This document shows, one piece after another, positions 1-9,670 of a stretch of 64,000 nucleotides of DNA. How positions within the stretch are numbered: position 1 is the first letter of the stretch; each line of letters opens with the position of its first letter. The stretch lies in assembly GCA_033283385.1 (NCBI GenBank), contig JAWMQQ010000003.1, forward strand, positions 620,001 to 684,000, read 5' to 3'. The notes under the pieces are model-generated. The model made no database searches. It had not been told where the DNA came from and saw nothing but the letters and a program-made list of their open reading frames with translations. The stretch comes from Mangrovimicrobium sp033283385 (GTDB lineage Bacteria > Pseudomonadota > Gammaproteobacteria > Pseudomonadales > Halieaceae). Position numbers and translations under genes: made by a program.

Positions 1-76
1 CGACCAGGCCACGACCTTCAACCTCACGGTGCAGGTGGAATTACCCAAATCGGACAAAGAGCAGGAGGATCAGTGA
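1..76 (+). CDS. pilN: PilN C-terminal end (partial)
   Basis: The window opens inside a gene; the last 24 codons end at a TGA at 74-76. Too little remains to show domains. It lies three bases before pilO, in the place PilN holds in pilMNOPQ operons, where PilN is the inner-membrane partner of PilO in type IV pilus alignment. The identity rests on position only. Confidence 0.7.
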   Translation, partial: DQATTFNLTVQVELPKSDKEQEDQ

Positions 77-79
77 GCC

Positions 80-694
80 ATGGCTTTTGAAGATACACTG
101 CGCTCCCTGCGCGAGTTCGACATCAACGACCTGGACTTCGATAACATCGGGTCCTGGCCGACACCGATCAAGGTCATTATCTGGGCGCTGGTCCTGATTG
201 CAGTGGTGGCTTTCGGCTACTACTACCACATCCAGGATTTGCAGGACCAGCTGGCCGGCGTGCAGAGAACCGAGGAGCAGCTGAAGAAGGACTTCGAGAA
301 GAAAGCCTTCCAGGCCGCCAACCTCGATGCCTACCGCCAGCAGATGAAGGAAATGGAAGAGTCCTTTGGTGCCCTGGTCAGCCAGCTTCCCAGCGATACC
401 GAAGTACCCGGGTTGCTGGAAGACATCACCAACAAGGGCCTGCTGAACGGGCTCAAGATCGCTTCTATCGACCTGCAGGCGGAGCGGCGTAAGGAGTTCT
501 ACGTCGAGCTGCCGATTTCCATCAACGCTTCCGGTTCGTATCACGACCTGGGCGCCTTCGTCAGCAGCATGGCTGCGCTGCCGCGCATCGTCACCCTGCA
601 CGACTTCGAGATTACCGCGCCCAAGGGCAATGCCAACGCCTTGCAGATGCACATCATTGCCAAGACTTACCGTTACCGGGATGACGAGGTCTGA
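80..694 (+). CDS. pilO: Type IV pilus inner-membrane assembly protein PilO
   Basis: 204 residues, the usual PilO length. A cytoplasmic N-terminus of about 29 residues is followed by one membrane helix (residues about 30-49) and a charged segment of coiled-coil type (about 51-90). The C-terminal half is a ferredoxin-like periplasmic domain. In the family, PilO dimerises with PilN and, with PilP, links the cytoplasmic ATPase platform to the PilQ secretin. The gene starts three bases after pilN and ends two bases before pilP, so it is part of a tight operon. Confidence 0.95.
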   Translation: MAFEDTLRSLREFDINDLDFDNIGSWPTPIKVIIWALVLIAVVAFGYYYHIQDLQDQLAGVQRTEEQLKKDFEKKAFQAANLDAYRQQMKEMEESFGALVSQLPSDTEVPGLLEDITNKGLLNGLKIASIDLQAERRKEFYVELPISINASGSYHDLGAFVSSMAALPRIVTLHDFEITAPKGNANALQMHIIAKTYRYRDDEV

Positions 695-696
695 TC

Positions 697-1227
697 ATGA
701 AGCATCTGATAAGTAAAATGATCATTCTCTCGCTTCCGCTGGCGCTGGCAGGCTGCGGTAGTCGCAACTTCGATGACCTGGACCAGTTCATGGCTGAAAA
801 GCGCAGCCGTCCAGGCGGCATCATTGCACCAATCCCGACTTTCAAGGCCTATGAGGCCTTCGCTTACAGCGCGACTACCCTGCGCAGCCCGTTCGAGCGG
901 CCCATCGAGGTACGCGAGATCGCGCAGTTGCAGGCGGTCAGCGCCATCAAGCCCGATCCCAACCGGCCCAAGGAATTCCTGGAGCAGTTCACCCTGGATT
1001 CCCTGCGCATGGTGGGAACGCTGGAGCGCAACGGAACCATGTGGACGCTGATCCGCGATCCGGAGGGCGGAGTACACCGCGTGACACTGGGCAATTATCT
1101 CGGCAGGCACAACGGCAAGATCGTGGAGACCGGGGAAACATATGTCGCTGTAGTCGAGATCGTCAGCGATGGCAGCAAGGACGGCTGGGTTGAGCGTCCG
1201 CGCACCATAAAGTTATCCGGCTTGTAA
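697..1227 (+). CDS. pilP: Type IV pilus lipoprotein PilP
   Basis: 176 residues. The N-terminus is a lipoprotein signal with lipobox LALAGC, making Cys20 the predicted lipidated residue. A flexible linker follows, then the PilP beta-sandwich domain (about 85-170, including DSLRMVGTL and LGNYLGRHNGKI). PilP bridges the PilN/PilO complex to the N-domains of the PilQ secretin. It sits between pilO and pilQ with two-base and thirteen-base gaps, consistent with co-transcription. Confidence 0.95.
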   Translation: MKHLISKMIILSLPLALAGCGSRNFDDLDQFMAEKRSRPGGIIAPIPTFKAYEAFAYSATTLRSPFERPIEVREIAQLQAVSAIKPDPNRPKEFLEQFTLDSLRMVGTLERNGTMWTLIRDPEGGVHRVTLGNYLGRHNGKIVETGETYVAVVEIVSDGSKDGWVERPRTIKLSGL

Positions 1228-1240
1228 GCCGAGGCCATGG

Positions 1241-3397
1241 GTGAAAGCCATGTCAATTAGAAAACAACGTTTGGGGACGAAGGCCGTGGGGAAACGAACA
1301 GTACATGTGCGGAAGTGGGTACGGCTGGCCGCCGGATTCTTGCTGAGTGTGGGGGCACTCGCGGTCCAGGCATCACCGACCATCACCGATATCGAGTTCA
1401 GCTCACGCCCTGGAAGCAAGTTCGAGGTGCGACTGGATTTCAACGAAACTCCCCCCAAGATGGAGGCCTACACCATCGAGAAGCCCGCCCGTATCGCGGT
1501 GGACTTCCCGGATACCACCAGCGGCCTGGACCAGAAGCGCTACTCCCTGCCCTATGGCAACGCCACTGGCGTGGTGGTGCTGGAGTCGGGTGATCGCACC
1601 CGCCTGGTGATCAACCTGGTGAAGCTGGTCCCGTATGAATCCCGTGTCGAGGGCAACAGCCTGTTCCTCACAGTCGGCCAGGACTCCGGCGATTACGTGA
1701 AGCAGACTACCGATCCCAACCGCCTGCCCACCAAGGTGGACCAGGTTGCGACGGTCAAGTCCGAGATCCAGGACCTGCAGTTCCAGCGCAGCCCCGACGG
1801 CGAGGGCCGCCTGACGCTGCAGCTGAGCGATCCCTCCGTGGACGTCAACGTGTTCAGCGAGGGCGGCGATATCAAGGTGCAGTTCCTCGATACCAGCGTG
1901 CCCGAGCGCCTGATGCGCCGCTATGACGTGACCGATTTCGCCACCCCGGTGAACAGCGTCGACGTCAATACCACCGAGCGTGGCGCGACGCTGACCCTGA
2001 AAACCAAGGGTGAATTCGACTACCTGGCGTACCAGACCGACAACAAGTACGTGCTCAGCGTGAAACCACTGAGCCCGCGCGAAGTCGAGCAACGGCGCAA
2101 GGAGTTCGCCTACACGGGTGACCGCATCTCCCTGAACTTCCAGGACATCGAGGTGCGCGCCGTGCTGCAGCTGATCGCGGACTTCACCGAACTCAACCTG
2201 GTAGCCAGCGACACCGTGACCGGCCGCATCACCCTGCGCCTGCAGAACGTGCCCTGGGACCAGGCGCTGGAGCTGGTGCTGAAAACCAAGGGCCTGGACA
2301 AGCGCCAGGTGGGCAACGTGCTGATGGTGGCCCCGGCCGCCGAGATTGCCGAGCGCGAGCGCCAGGAAATCGAGGCCAGCAAGCAGATCGCCGAACTGGC
2401 GCCCCTGCAGTCCGAGTTCGTGCGCATCCGCTACGCCAGCGCCGCGGAGGTCGTGAAACTGTTCAAGGCCGGCTCCGAAGAGGGCGGCAAACTGATCTCC
2501 GACCGCGGTTCCGTGGTGGTCGATCCGCGCACCAACTCGCTGATCATCACCGACACTGCGGCCAAGCTGGCGGACATCCGCGAACTGATCGAGCGCGTCG
2601 ACATCCCGGTACGCCAGGTGATGATCGAGTCGCGCATCGTGATCGCGAACTCCGACCTGACCCACAACCTCGGTATCGAGTGGGGCGGCGGCTATCTCGA
2701 CGTCAACAAAAATAATGTGCTGTCCGTATCGGGCGATGGCACCAACGTGCAGAACCTGAACAGCCAGGTCATCAACGGCCAGCAGCCGACGGTCAGCTTC
2801 CCGGGCGCCCTGCTGGTCGACCTCGGCGTGGCGAGCACCAGTGGTTTCGCCGTGGGCTTCACCAACAACGACCTGTTCCTCAGCGCGGAGCTGTCCGCCC
2901 TGGAGGCAGCCGGCCAGGGTGAAGTAGTGTCGCAGCCGAAGGTGATCACCGGCGACAAGCACAAGGCCAACATCAAGTCCGGTACCGAGATTCCGTACCA
3001 GGAGGCCTCCGCTTCCGGCGCGACCTCCACCTCGTTCAAGGAAGCGGTGCTGGAACTGGACGTGACGCCCAACATCACCCCGGATGACCGCATCATGCTG
3101 GACCTGGTAGTCAAGCAGGACTCTGTCGGCGACCTCGTCTCCAGCGGTACGGGCGGCTTCATTCCCTCCATCGACACCACCCAGCTGGAAACCCAGGTGC
3201 TGGTCGGCAATGGCGAGACCGTGGTGCTGGGCGGCGTGTTCAAGACCGAGGATATCGAGACCATCAACAAGGTACCGTTCTTCGGCGACATTCCCTACGT
3301 GGGCGCCTTCTTCCGCAGCGAGACCCGCTCCAAGACCAAGGCCGAGACCCTGATCTTCATCACCCCGCGGATCCTCGCGGACACCCTGCTTGACTGA
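1241..3397 (+). CDS. pilQ: Type IV pilus secretin PilQ
   Basis: 718 residues. The long N-terminus has a basic stretch and a hydrophobic core (about 29-42), then a likely signal cleavage near AVQA-SP. Two AMIN domains (about 48-150 and 175-285) bind peptidoglycan. A secretin N0/STN domain (about 295-370), an N1 domain and the C-terminal secretin beta-barrel (about 530-715, with VPFFGDIPYVGAFFR) follow. It forms the outer-membrane pore for the pilus. I chose GTG 1241 because GAGG at 1231-1234 lies six bases upstream; ATG 1250 is the alternative. Its TGA shares one base with the aroK ATG. Confidence 0.97.
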   Translation: MKAMSIRKQRLGTKAVGKRTVHVRKWVRLAAGFLLSVGALAVQASPTITDIEFSSRPGSKFEVRLDFNETPPKMEAYTIEKPARIAVDFPDTTSGLDQKRYSLPYGNATGVVVLESGDRTRLVINLVKLVPYESRVEGNSLFLTVGQDSGDYVKQTTDPNRLPTKVDQVATVKSEIQDLQFQRSPDGEGRLTLQLSDPSVDVNVFSEGGDIKVQFLDTSVPERLMRRYDVTDFATPVNSVDVNTTERGATLTLKTKGEFDYLAYQTDNKYVLSVKPLSPREVEQRRKEFAYTGDRISLNFQDIEVRAVLQLIADFTELNLVASDTVTGRITLRLQNVPWDQALELVLKTKGLDKRQVGNVLMVAPAAEIAERERQEIEASKQIAELAPLQSEFVRIRYASAAEVVKLFKAGSEEGGKLISDRGSVVVDPRTNSLIITDTAAKLADIRELIERVDIPVRQVMIESRIVIANSDLTHNLGIEWGGGYLDVNKNNVLSVSGDGTNVQNLNSQVINGQQPTVSFPGALLVDLGVASTSGFAVGFTNNDLFLSAELSALEAAGQGEVVSQPKVITGDKHKANIKSGTEIPYQEASASGATSTSFKEAVLELDVTPNITPDDRIMLDLVVKQDSVGDLVSSGTGGFIPSIDTTQLETQVLVGNGETVVLGGVFKTEDIETINKVPFFGDIPYVGAFFRSETRSKTKAETLIFITPRILADTLLD

Positions 3398-3912
3398 TGC
3401 CGGCGCTGCAACGCGTCTTTCTTGTCGGCCCCATGGGGGCCGGCAAGAGTACCATCGGCAAGTACCTCGCTGACCATCTCAAGCTCCGCTTCGTCGACAC
3501 CGATACCGAGATAGAGGCGCGCACCGGCGCCGATATCCCCTGGATTTTCGATGTCGAGGGCGAGGCGGGCTTTCGCGAGCGCGAGACCCAGGTCGTGGAG
3601 GAGCTGACTACCTGGGACAACATCGTGCTCGCCACCGGCGGCGGAGTGGTGCTGGCGCCCCAGAACCGCCGCGCCCTGTCCAGCCGCGGTTTCGTCGTCT
3701 ACCTCTACGCCAGCGTCGAGGAGCAGGTGCGCCGCACCCGGCGCGACCGCAAGCGCCCGCTGCTGCGCGGTGTGGACCCGGAGAAGACGCTGCGGCAGCT
3801 GATGGAGATTCGCGACCCGCTCTACCGCGAGATCGCCGACCACGTCATCGACACCGACGGCCACAGCCCGCGGGCCGTCGCCCAGCGCCTGATGGACGAG
3901 ATTCCCGCATAA
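3397..3912 (+). CDS. aroK: Shikimate kinase
   Basis: 171 residues, normal length. The P-loop GPMGAGKST (11-19), the shikimate-binding DTDTEIE (34-40) and a glycine-rich GGGVV loop (about 81-85) are all present. It phosphorylates shikimate at O3 in the aromatic amino acid pathway. The start ATG overlaps the pilQ stop by one base (TGATG), suggesting translational coupling, and aroB follows; pilQ-aroK-aroB is a conserved order in gammaproteobacteria. Confidence 0.97.
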   Translation: MPALQRVFLVGPMGAGKSTIGKYLADHLKLRFVDTDTEIEARTGADIPWIFDVEGEAGFRERETQVVEELTTWDNIVLATGGGVVLAPQNRRALSSRGFVVYLYASVEEQVRRTRRDRKRPLLRGVDPEKTLRQLMEIRDPLYREIADHVIDTDGHSPRAVAQRLMDEIPA

Positions 3913-3971
3913 AGACAGCTCCCGCGCCAATCAGTATGATAGGCGCCCGTCGAAATACTCGAGGACAACCC

Positions 3972-5069
3972 GTGCCCCTGTTAATGCACACCCTGCATGT
4001 CGAGCTGGGTGAACGCAGCTACCCGATCTACATCGGTCGCGACCTGTTGCGCGACCCGGAACTGCTCGCCGCGCATATCCCGGGCTCGCAGGTGGTCGTG
4101 GTCAGCAACGAGACCGTCGCCCCGATCTACCTGGACCGCCTGCGGGCGGCCCTGGGCGAGCGCGCGCTGGTGACTGAGATCATCCTGCCGGATGGCGAGC
4201 GCTACAAGTCACTGCAGAGTCTGGAGCAGATTCTCGACCGCGTGCTGGGCGACCGGCACAGCCGCAGTACCACCATGGTCGCCCTGGGCGGCGGCGTGGT
4301 GGGCGATATCACCGGCTTCGCCGCTGCCTGCTACCAGCGCGGCGTGGCCTTCATCCAGGTGCCGACCACCCTGCTGGCGCAGGTGGATTCTTCCGTGGGC
4401 GGCAAGACCGCGGTGAATCACCCGCTGGGCAAGAACATGATCGGCGCCTTCTACCAGCCCCGCGCGGTGCTCATCGATATCGCCACCCTTTATAGCCTGC
4501 CGCCCCGGGAGTTCGCCGCCGGACTGGCGGAGGTGATCAAGTACGGGCTGATCTGCGACGAGCCGTTCTACCGGTGGTTGCAGGGCAACATGCCGCGCCT
4601 GCTGGCGCGCGAGGAGCCCGCCCTGGCGGAAGCCATCGAGCGCAGCTGCGCCAACAAGGCCGCCGTGGTGGCCGACGACGAGCGCGAATCCGGGCGCCGT
4701 GCCATACTCAACCTGGGGCATACCTTCGGACACGCAATCGAGACGGCACAGGGCTACGGCGACTGGCAGCACGGCGAAGCGGTGGCCGTTGGCATGCTGC
4801 TTGCTGCGGAACTGTCTGCGAGCCGCGGATGGCTGGAGGCGGGTGAAGTCGACGCCCTGCGCACGCTATTGCGCAGCGCGGGTCTTCCCGATACACCGCC
4901 GCGGGGGATTTCGGTGGTTCAATTCCTCGACCTCATGGGTCGTGACAAGAAGGTTGTCGACGGGCGACTGCGCCTCGTGCTGCTGCGCGAAGTGGGCCAG
5001 GCCTGTATCGTCGACGATGCCTCGGAGGCGGAATTGAGAGCGCTTCTGCAGGGGGCCCTGGCCGATTAG
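3972..5069 (+). CDS. aroB: 3-dehydroquinate synthase
   Basis: 365 residues from GTG 3972. It converts DAHP to 3-dehydroquinate using NAD and a divalent metal. Visible signatures are the NAD-binding GGGVVGDITGFAA, the substrate/metal segment VDSSVGGKTAVNHPLGKN, and the metal-ligand region LNLGHTFGHAIE. The frame is open from ATG 3936, but the family starts close to GERSYPIYIG. GAGGA (3961-3965) lies six bases before GTG 3972, so I prefer that start; ATG 3984 is also possible. Confidence 0.95.
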   Translation: MPLLMHTLHVELGERSYPIYIGRDLLRDPELLAAHIPGSQVVVVSNETVAPIYLDRLRAALGERALVTEIILPDGERYKSLQSLEQILDRVLGDRHSRSTTMVALGGGVVGDITGFAAACYQRGVAFIQVPTTLLAQVDSSVGGKTAVNHPLGKNMIGAFYQPRAVLIDIATLYSLPPREFAAGLAEVIKYGLICDEPFYRWLQGNMPRLLAREEPALAEAIERSCANKAAVVADDERESGRRAILNLGHTFGHAIETAQGYGDWQHGEAVAVGMLLAAELSASRGWLEAGEVDALRTLLRSAGLPDTPPRGISVVQFLDLMGRDKKVVDGRLRLVLLREVGQACIVDDASEAELRALLQGALAD

Positions 5070-5086
5070 GGCAGGCGCCAGCCGGT

Positions 5087-5115
5087 TTGTCGGAATCTGG
5101 CCGACTGTGTAAAAT
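5087..5115 (+). promoter_or_regulatory. Predicted sigma-70 promoter of gltBD
   Basis: A -35 TTGTCG at 5087-5092 and a -10 TAAAAT at 5110-5115 are separated by 17 bases, with TGTG just before the -10 box. Transcription would start near 5122 and give a leader of about 80 nt before gltB. Prediction from sequence only. Confidence 0.6.
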
Positions 5116-5132
5116 GGCCTCCCCCTTTTGCA

Positions 5133-5163
5133 GCCCCAGGCCCGGTTAGCAGCGTTGGGGCCT
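5133..5163 (+). promoter_or_regulatory. Leader hairpins upstream of gltB
   Basis: Two overlapping stems can form in the gltB leader: GCCCCA (5133-5138) with TGGGGC (5156-5161), or AGGCCC (5138-5143) with GGGCCT (5158-5163). They share bases and so exclude each other. There is no U-run after them, so this is not an obvious terminator. Any regulatory role is speculative. Confidence 0.3.
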
Positions 5164-5203
5164 CAGCTAACTTGTTGTTTTCACTTACTATTTTGGACTG
5201 ATT

Positions 5204-8200
5204 ATGAGCGCAGGCCTGTATAGACCTGAAGACTTCCGCGACAACTGCGGTTTCGGATTGATAGCCCATACCTCGGGCGATGCCAGCCATCGCCTGCTGC
5301 AGACGGCTATCGAGTCCCTGACCTGCATGACCCACCGCGGCGGCATCGCGGCAGACGGCCGTACCGGGGACGGTTGCGGCCTGCTGATGCAGATGCCGGA
5401 ACAGTTCATGCGCACGCTGGCGCGCGAGTGTTTCGACGCGGAACTGTCGGAGAGCTTCGCCGTGGGCCAGGTCTTCCTCAGCCACGACGACGACACGGCA
5501 GCCGCCGCGCGCGGCGCCACCGAGCAGGTGCTGCGCGACCAGGGCTTCACCGTCCTCGGCTGGCGCGTGGTGCCCACCGACGATTCGGTGTGCGGCCCGA
5601 TCGCGCTGGAAACCCTGCCGCGCATCGAGCAGGTCTTCGTCGACGGACCGGGCTTCTCCGACGTCGACCTGGCAACCCGCCTATTCGTCGCCCGCCGCAA
5701 GGCGGAGATCGCCTGCGAGGGCGACAAGGATTTCTATATCTGCAGCCTGTCCGGCCGCGTCATCTCCTATAAAGGCCTGGTGATGCCGGTGGACCTGCCG
5801 AGGTTCTATGCGGACCTCGCCGACGAGCGCCTGGAAACCGCCATCTGCGTTTTCCACCAGCGCTTTTCGACCAACACCAGCCCGCGCTGGCCGCTGGCGC
5901 AGCCGTTCCGCCTGCTGGCGCACAACGGCGAGATCAACACCATCGAGGGCAACCGCAACTGGGCCGAGGCGCGCACCGCCCGCTTCGAGACCGAGCGCCT
6001 GCCCGATATCCGCGACATCGCGCCGCTGGTGAACCGCACTGGCTCCGACTCCTCCAGCCTGGACAACATGCTCGAACTGCTGCTGACCGGCGGTGTCGAC
6101 ATGGCGCGCGCACTGCGCATGCTGATTCCGCCGGCCTGGCAGAACATGGAGCTGATGGACCCGGACCTGAAGGCCTTCTACGAATACCACTCCATGCACA
6201 TGGAGCCCTGGGACGGCCCCGCCGGCATCGTACTCACCGACGGCCGTTACGCGGTCTGCCTGCTGGACCGCAACGGCCTGCGCCCGGCGCGCTGGGTGCG
6301 CACCAAGGACGGCTTCATCACGCTGGCCTCGGAAGTCGGCACCTACGGCTACAAGACCGAGGACGTGGTCGCCAAGGGCCGCGTCGGCCCCGGCCAGATC
6401 CTCATGGTGGATACCCACACCGGCGAACTGCTGCAGACCGAGGAGATCGAGAATCGCCTGAAGTCCCGCCAGCCCTACAAGCGCTGGCTGCAGGACAAGG
6501 CACAGCGCATCGAGGGCACGCTGACCAGCGAGGCGCTGGCCGGTATCGACCGCGAGCAGATCAGTGCCTATATGAAGATGTTCCAGGTCACCTTCGAGGA
6601 ACAGGACCAGGTGCTGCGCCCGCTGGCTGAATCCGGTAACGAGGCGGTGGGCTCGATGGGCGACGACACGCCGATGGCGGTACTCTCGCGCAAGGAGCGA
6701 CCGCTTTACGATTACTTCCGACAGAAGTTCGCCCAGGTCACCAACCCGCCGATCGACCCGCTGCGTGAAACCATCGTCATGTCGCTGGAGACCGATCTCG
6801 GCGGCGAGAAAAACGTCTTCCACGAGGGGCCGGAGCACGCCGACCGCGTGATCCTCACCTCGCCGGTGCTGTCCCAGGGCAAGTTCAACACCCTGATGAA
6901 CCTGCAGCGCCCCGGCTTTACCGTGGCCCGGGTGGATTGCAGCTACGACGCAGAGACCGTGGGCCTGCAGCAGGGCATCGCCGAGGTCACCGCCGCGGCG
7001 GAGAAGGCGGTGCACGAAGGCGCCACCATCCTGGTGCTGTCGGACCGCGGTATCGCCCGCGGCCGGTTGCCCGTGCACAGCCTGCTGGCCACCGGCGCGG
7101 TGCACCACCACCTGATCAAGCGCGGCCTGCGCGCGGACGCCAACATCCTGGTCGAGACCGCCAGCGCGCGAGACTCGCACCAGATCGCCTGCCTGCTGGG
7201 CTTCGGCGCCACGGCGGTCTACCCCTACCTCGCCTACAGTGTGCTGGAAGAACTCATCCGCAGCGGCGAACTGCTGGGCGAACCCAGCGTCTGCTACAAG
7301 AACTACCGCAAGGGCATCAACAAGGGCCTGCTGAAGATCATGTCCAAGATGGGCATCTCGGCGGTCTCCTCCTACCGCGGCGCGCAGCTGTTCGAAGCGG
7401 TCGGCCTGGCGAAAGAAGTCGTGGATACCGCGTTCTGCGGCGTGGCCTCACGCATCCAGGGCGCCGGCTTTGTCGAGCTGGAGCAGGACCAGAAAGCGCT
7501 GGCCCTGCGCGCATGGTCGCCGCGCAAGTCCCTCGAGCAGGGCGGCCTGCTCAAGTACGTGCACGGCCAGGAATACCACGCCTTCAACCCGGACGTGGTA
7601 ATGAGCCTGCAGCAGGCGGTCGCCAGCGGCGACTACGCCGATTACCAGCGCTACGCCGCACTGGTGAACGAGCGCCCGGTAGCCACCCTGCGCGACCTGA
7701 TGCGCCCGGTGATCAAGGGCGAGGGCATTCCGCTTGAGCAGGTGGAGCCGGTCGAAAGCATCCTGCCGCGTTTCGACTCCGCCGGCATGTCGCTGGGCGC
7801 CCTGAGCCCCGAGGCGCACGAGGCACTGGCGGCGGCGATGAACCGCATGGGCGCGCGCTCCAACTCCGGCGAGGGCGGTGAAGACCCGGCCCGGTACGGC
7901 ACCGAGCGCAGCTCCAAGATCAAGCAGATCGCCTCGGGCCGCTTCGGCGTTACCCCGCACTACCTGGTCAACGCCGAGGTGCTGCAGATCAAGATCGCCC
8001 AGGGCGCCAAGCCCGGCGAGGGCGGCCAGCTGCCCGGCGGCAAGGTCAACGAGCTGATCGCGCGGCTGCGTTACTCGGTGCCCGGCGTGACCCTGATTTC
8101 GCCGCCGCCGCACCACGATATCTATTCCATCGAGGACCTGGCGCAGCTGATCTTCGACCTCAAGCAGGTCAACCCGGATGCGCTGGTCTCGGTGAAGCTG

Positions 8201-9646
8201 GTGTCCGAACCCGGCGTCGGCACCATCGCCGCAGGCGTGGCCAAGGCCTACGCGGACCTGATCACCATCTCCGGCTACGACGGCGGCACCGCAGCCAGCC
8301 CGCTGACCTCCATCCGCTACGCCGGCTCGCCCTTCGAGCTGGGCCTGGCGGAGGTGCAGCAGACCCTGCGCGGCAACAAGCTGCGCGGCAACATCCGCCT
8401 GCAGGCGGACGGCGGCATGAAAACCGGCCTGGACGTGATCAAGGCGGCCATCCTCGGCGCCGAGAGCTTCGGTTTCGGCACCGCGCCGATGGTCGCGCTG
8501 GGCTGCAAGTACCTGCGCATCTGCCACCTGAACAACTGCGCCACCGGTGTCGCCACCCAGCACGAGAAGCTGCGTGAAGATCACTTCAAGGGCACCGTGG
8601 ATATGGTGGTGAACTTCTTCACCTTCATCGCCACCGAGGTGCGCGAGTGGCTGGCGAAGCTGGGCGTTGCCTCCCTGGAAGAGCTGATCGGCCGCACCGA
8701 CCTGCTGGAACTGCTGCCGGGCGAGACCGAAAAACAGGCGCGCCTGGACCTGGCGCCCATCCTGCACAAGGATGGTGCCGCCAACGGCGAGCCGGAGTTC
8801 TGCCAGGTCAGCCGCAATGCGCCCTTCGACAAGGGCGAGAAAGCCGAGCAGATGGTCGCCGCCACCCTGGCCACCATCGAGGCCGGCTCCGGCGGCGAGT
8901 TCGAGTTCGAGGTGTGCAACTGCGACCGCTCCATCGGCGCGCGCATGTCCGGCGAGATCGCCAAGCGCTGGGGCAACACCGGCATGGAGAACAACCCGCT
9001 GGTACTGCGCCTGAAGGGCACCGCGGGCCAGAGCTTCGGCGTGTGGAACGCCGGCGGCCTGCACATGTACCTGGAAGGGGACTCCAACGACTACGTCGGC
9101 AAGGGCATGGCCGGCGGCAAGCTGGTGGTGTACCCGCCCGCCGCCGCGACGTTCAAGTCCCAGGAAGCCTCGATCATCGGCAACACCTGCCTGTACGGCG
9201 CCACCGGCGGCAGGCTGTTCGCCGCCGGTATCGCCGGCGAGCGCTTCGCGGTGCGCAACTCCGGCGCCCACGCGGTGGTCGAGGGCACCGGCGATCACTG
9301 CTGCGAGTACATGACCGGCGGCAACGTCACCGTGCTCGGCCCCACCGGCGTCAACTTCGGCGCCGGCATGACCGGCGGTTTCGCCTACGTGCTGGACGCG
9401 GACCGCACCTTCATCGACAAGTACAACAGTGAGCTGGTGGATATCCACCGGGTGAGTTCCGAGTACATGGAGGCCTACCGCAACCACCTGCGCGGTAATA
9501 TCCGCGAGTTCGTCGAGGAGACCGGTTCCGAGTGGGGCTCGCACCTGCTGGAAAACTTCGAGGATTACGTCGGCAAGTTCTGGCTGGTCAAACCCAAGGC
9601 CGCGGAATTCGACCGCCTGCTGTCTCGCCTGCGCAACACGGATTGA
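5204..9646 (+). CDS. gltB: Glutamate synthase [NADPH] large subunit
   Basis: 1480 residues, full length. The glutaminase nucleophile is Cys15 within NCGFGL; the preceding 14 residues would be the removed propeptide. A central domain, the FMN-binding synthase domain (about 790-1170, with PPPHHDIYSIEDLAQLI and SGYDGGTAASP), a 3Fe-4S cysteine cluster (CHLNNCATG) and a C-terminal glycine-rich beta-helix follow. With GltD it makes two glutamates from glutamine and 2-oxoglutarate. It starts 134 bases after aroB, preceded by its own predicted promoter, and gltD follows after 24 bases. Confidence 0.98.
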   Translation: MSAGLYRPEDFRDNCGFGLIAHTSGDASHRLLQTAIESLTCMTHRGGIAADGRTGDGCGLLMQMPEQFMRTLARECFDAELSESFAVGQVFLSHDDDTAAAARGATEQVLRDQGFTVLGWRVVPTDDSVCGPIALETLPRIEQVFVDGPGFSDVDLATRLFVARRKAEIACEGDKDFYICSLSGRVISYKGLVMPVDLPRFYADLADERLETAICVFHQRFSTNTSPRWPLAQPFRLLAHNGEINTIEGNRNWAEARTARFETERLPDIRDIAPLVNRTGSDSSSLDNMLELLLTGGVDMARALRMLIPPAWQNMELMDPDLKAFYEYHSMHMEPWDGPAGIVLTDGRYAVCLLDRNGLRPARWVRTKDGFITLASEVGTYGYKTEDVVAKGRVGPGQILMVDTHTGELLQTEEIENRLKSRQPYKRWLQDKAQRIEGTLTSEALAGIDREQISAYMKMFQVTFEEQDQVLRPLAESGNEAVGSMGDDTPMAVLSRKERPLYDYFRQKFAQVTNPPIDPLRETIVMSLETDLGGEKNVFHEGPEHADRVILTSPVLSQGKFNTLMNLQRPGFTVARVDCSYDAETVGLQQGIAEVTAAAEKAVHEGATILVLSDRGIARGRLPVHSLLATGAVHHHLIKRGLRADANILVETASARDSHQIACLLGFGATAVYPYLAYSVLEELIRSGELLGEPSVCYKNYRKGINKGLLKIMSKMGISAVSSYRGAQLFEAVGLAKEVVDTAFCGVASRIQGAGFVELEQDQKALALRAWSPRKSLEQGGLLKYVHGQEYHAFNPDVVMSLQQAVASGDYADYQRYAALVNERPVATLRDLMRPVIKGEGIPLEQVEPVESILPRFDSAGMSLGALSPEAHEALAAAMNRMGARSNSGEGGEDPARYGTERSSKIKQIASGRFGVTPHYLVNAEVLQIKIAQGAKPGEGGQLPGGKVNELIARLRYSVPGVTLISPPPHHDIYSIEDLAQLIFDLKQVNPDALVSVKLVSEPGVGTIAAGVAKAYADLITISGYDGGTAASPLTSIRYAGSPFELGLAEVQQTLRGNKLRGNIRLQADGGMKTGLDVIKAAILGAESFGFGTAPMVALGCKYLRICHLNNCATGVATQHEKLREDHFKGTVDMVVNFFTFIATEVREWLAKLGVASLEELIGRTDLLELLPGETEKQARLDLAPILHKDGAANGEPEFCQVSRNAPFDKGEKAEQMVAATLATIEAGSGGEFEFEVCNCDRSIGARMSGEIAKRWGNTGMENNPLVLRLKGTAGQSFGVWNAGGLHMYLEGDSNDYVGKGMAGGKLVVYPPAAATFKSQEASIIGNTCLYGATGGRLFAAGIAGERFAVRNSGAHAVVEGTGDHCCEYMTGGNVTVLGPTGVNFGAGMTGGFAYVLDADRTFIDKYNSELVDIHRVSSEYMEAYRNHLRGNIREFVEETGSEWGSHLLENFEDYVGKFWLVKPKAAEFDRLLSRLRNTD

Positions 9647-9670
9647 TCGGGCGACTGGAGAAGAGTTTTT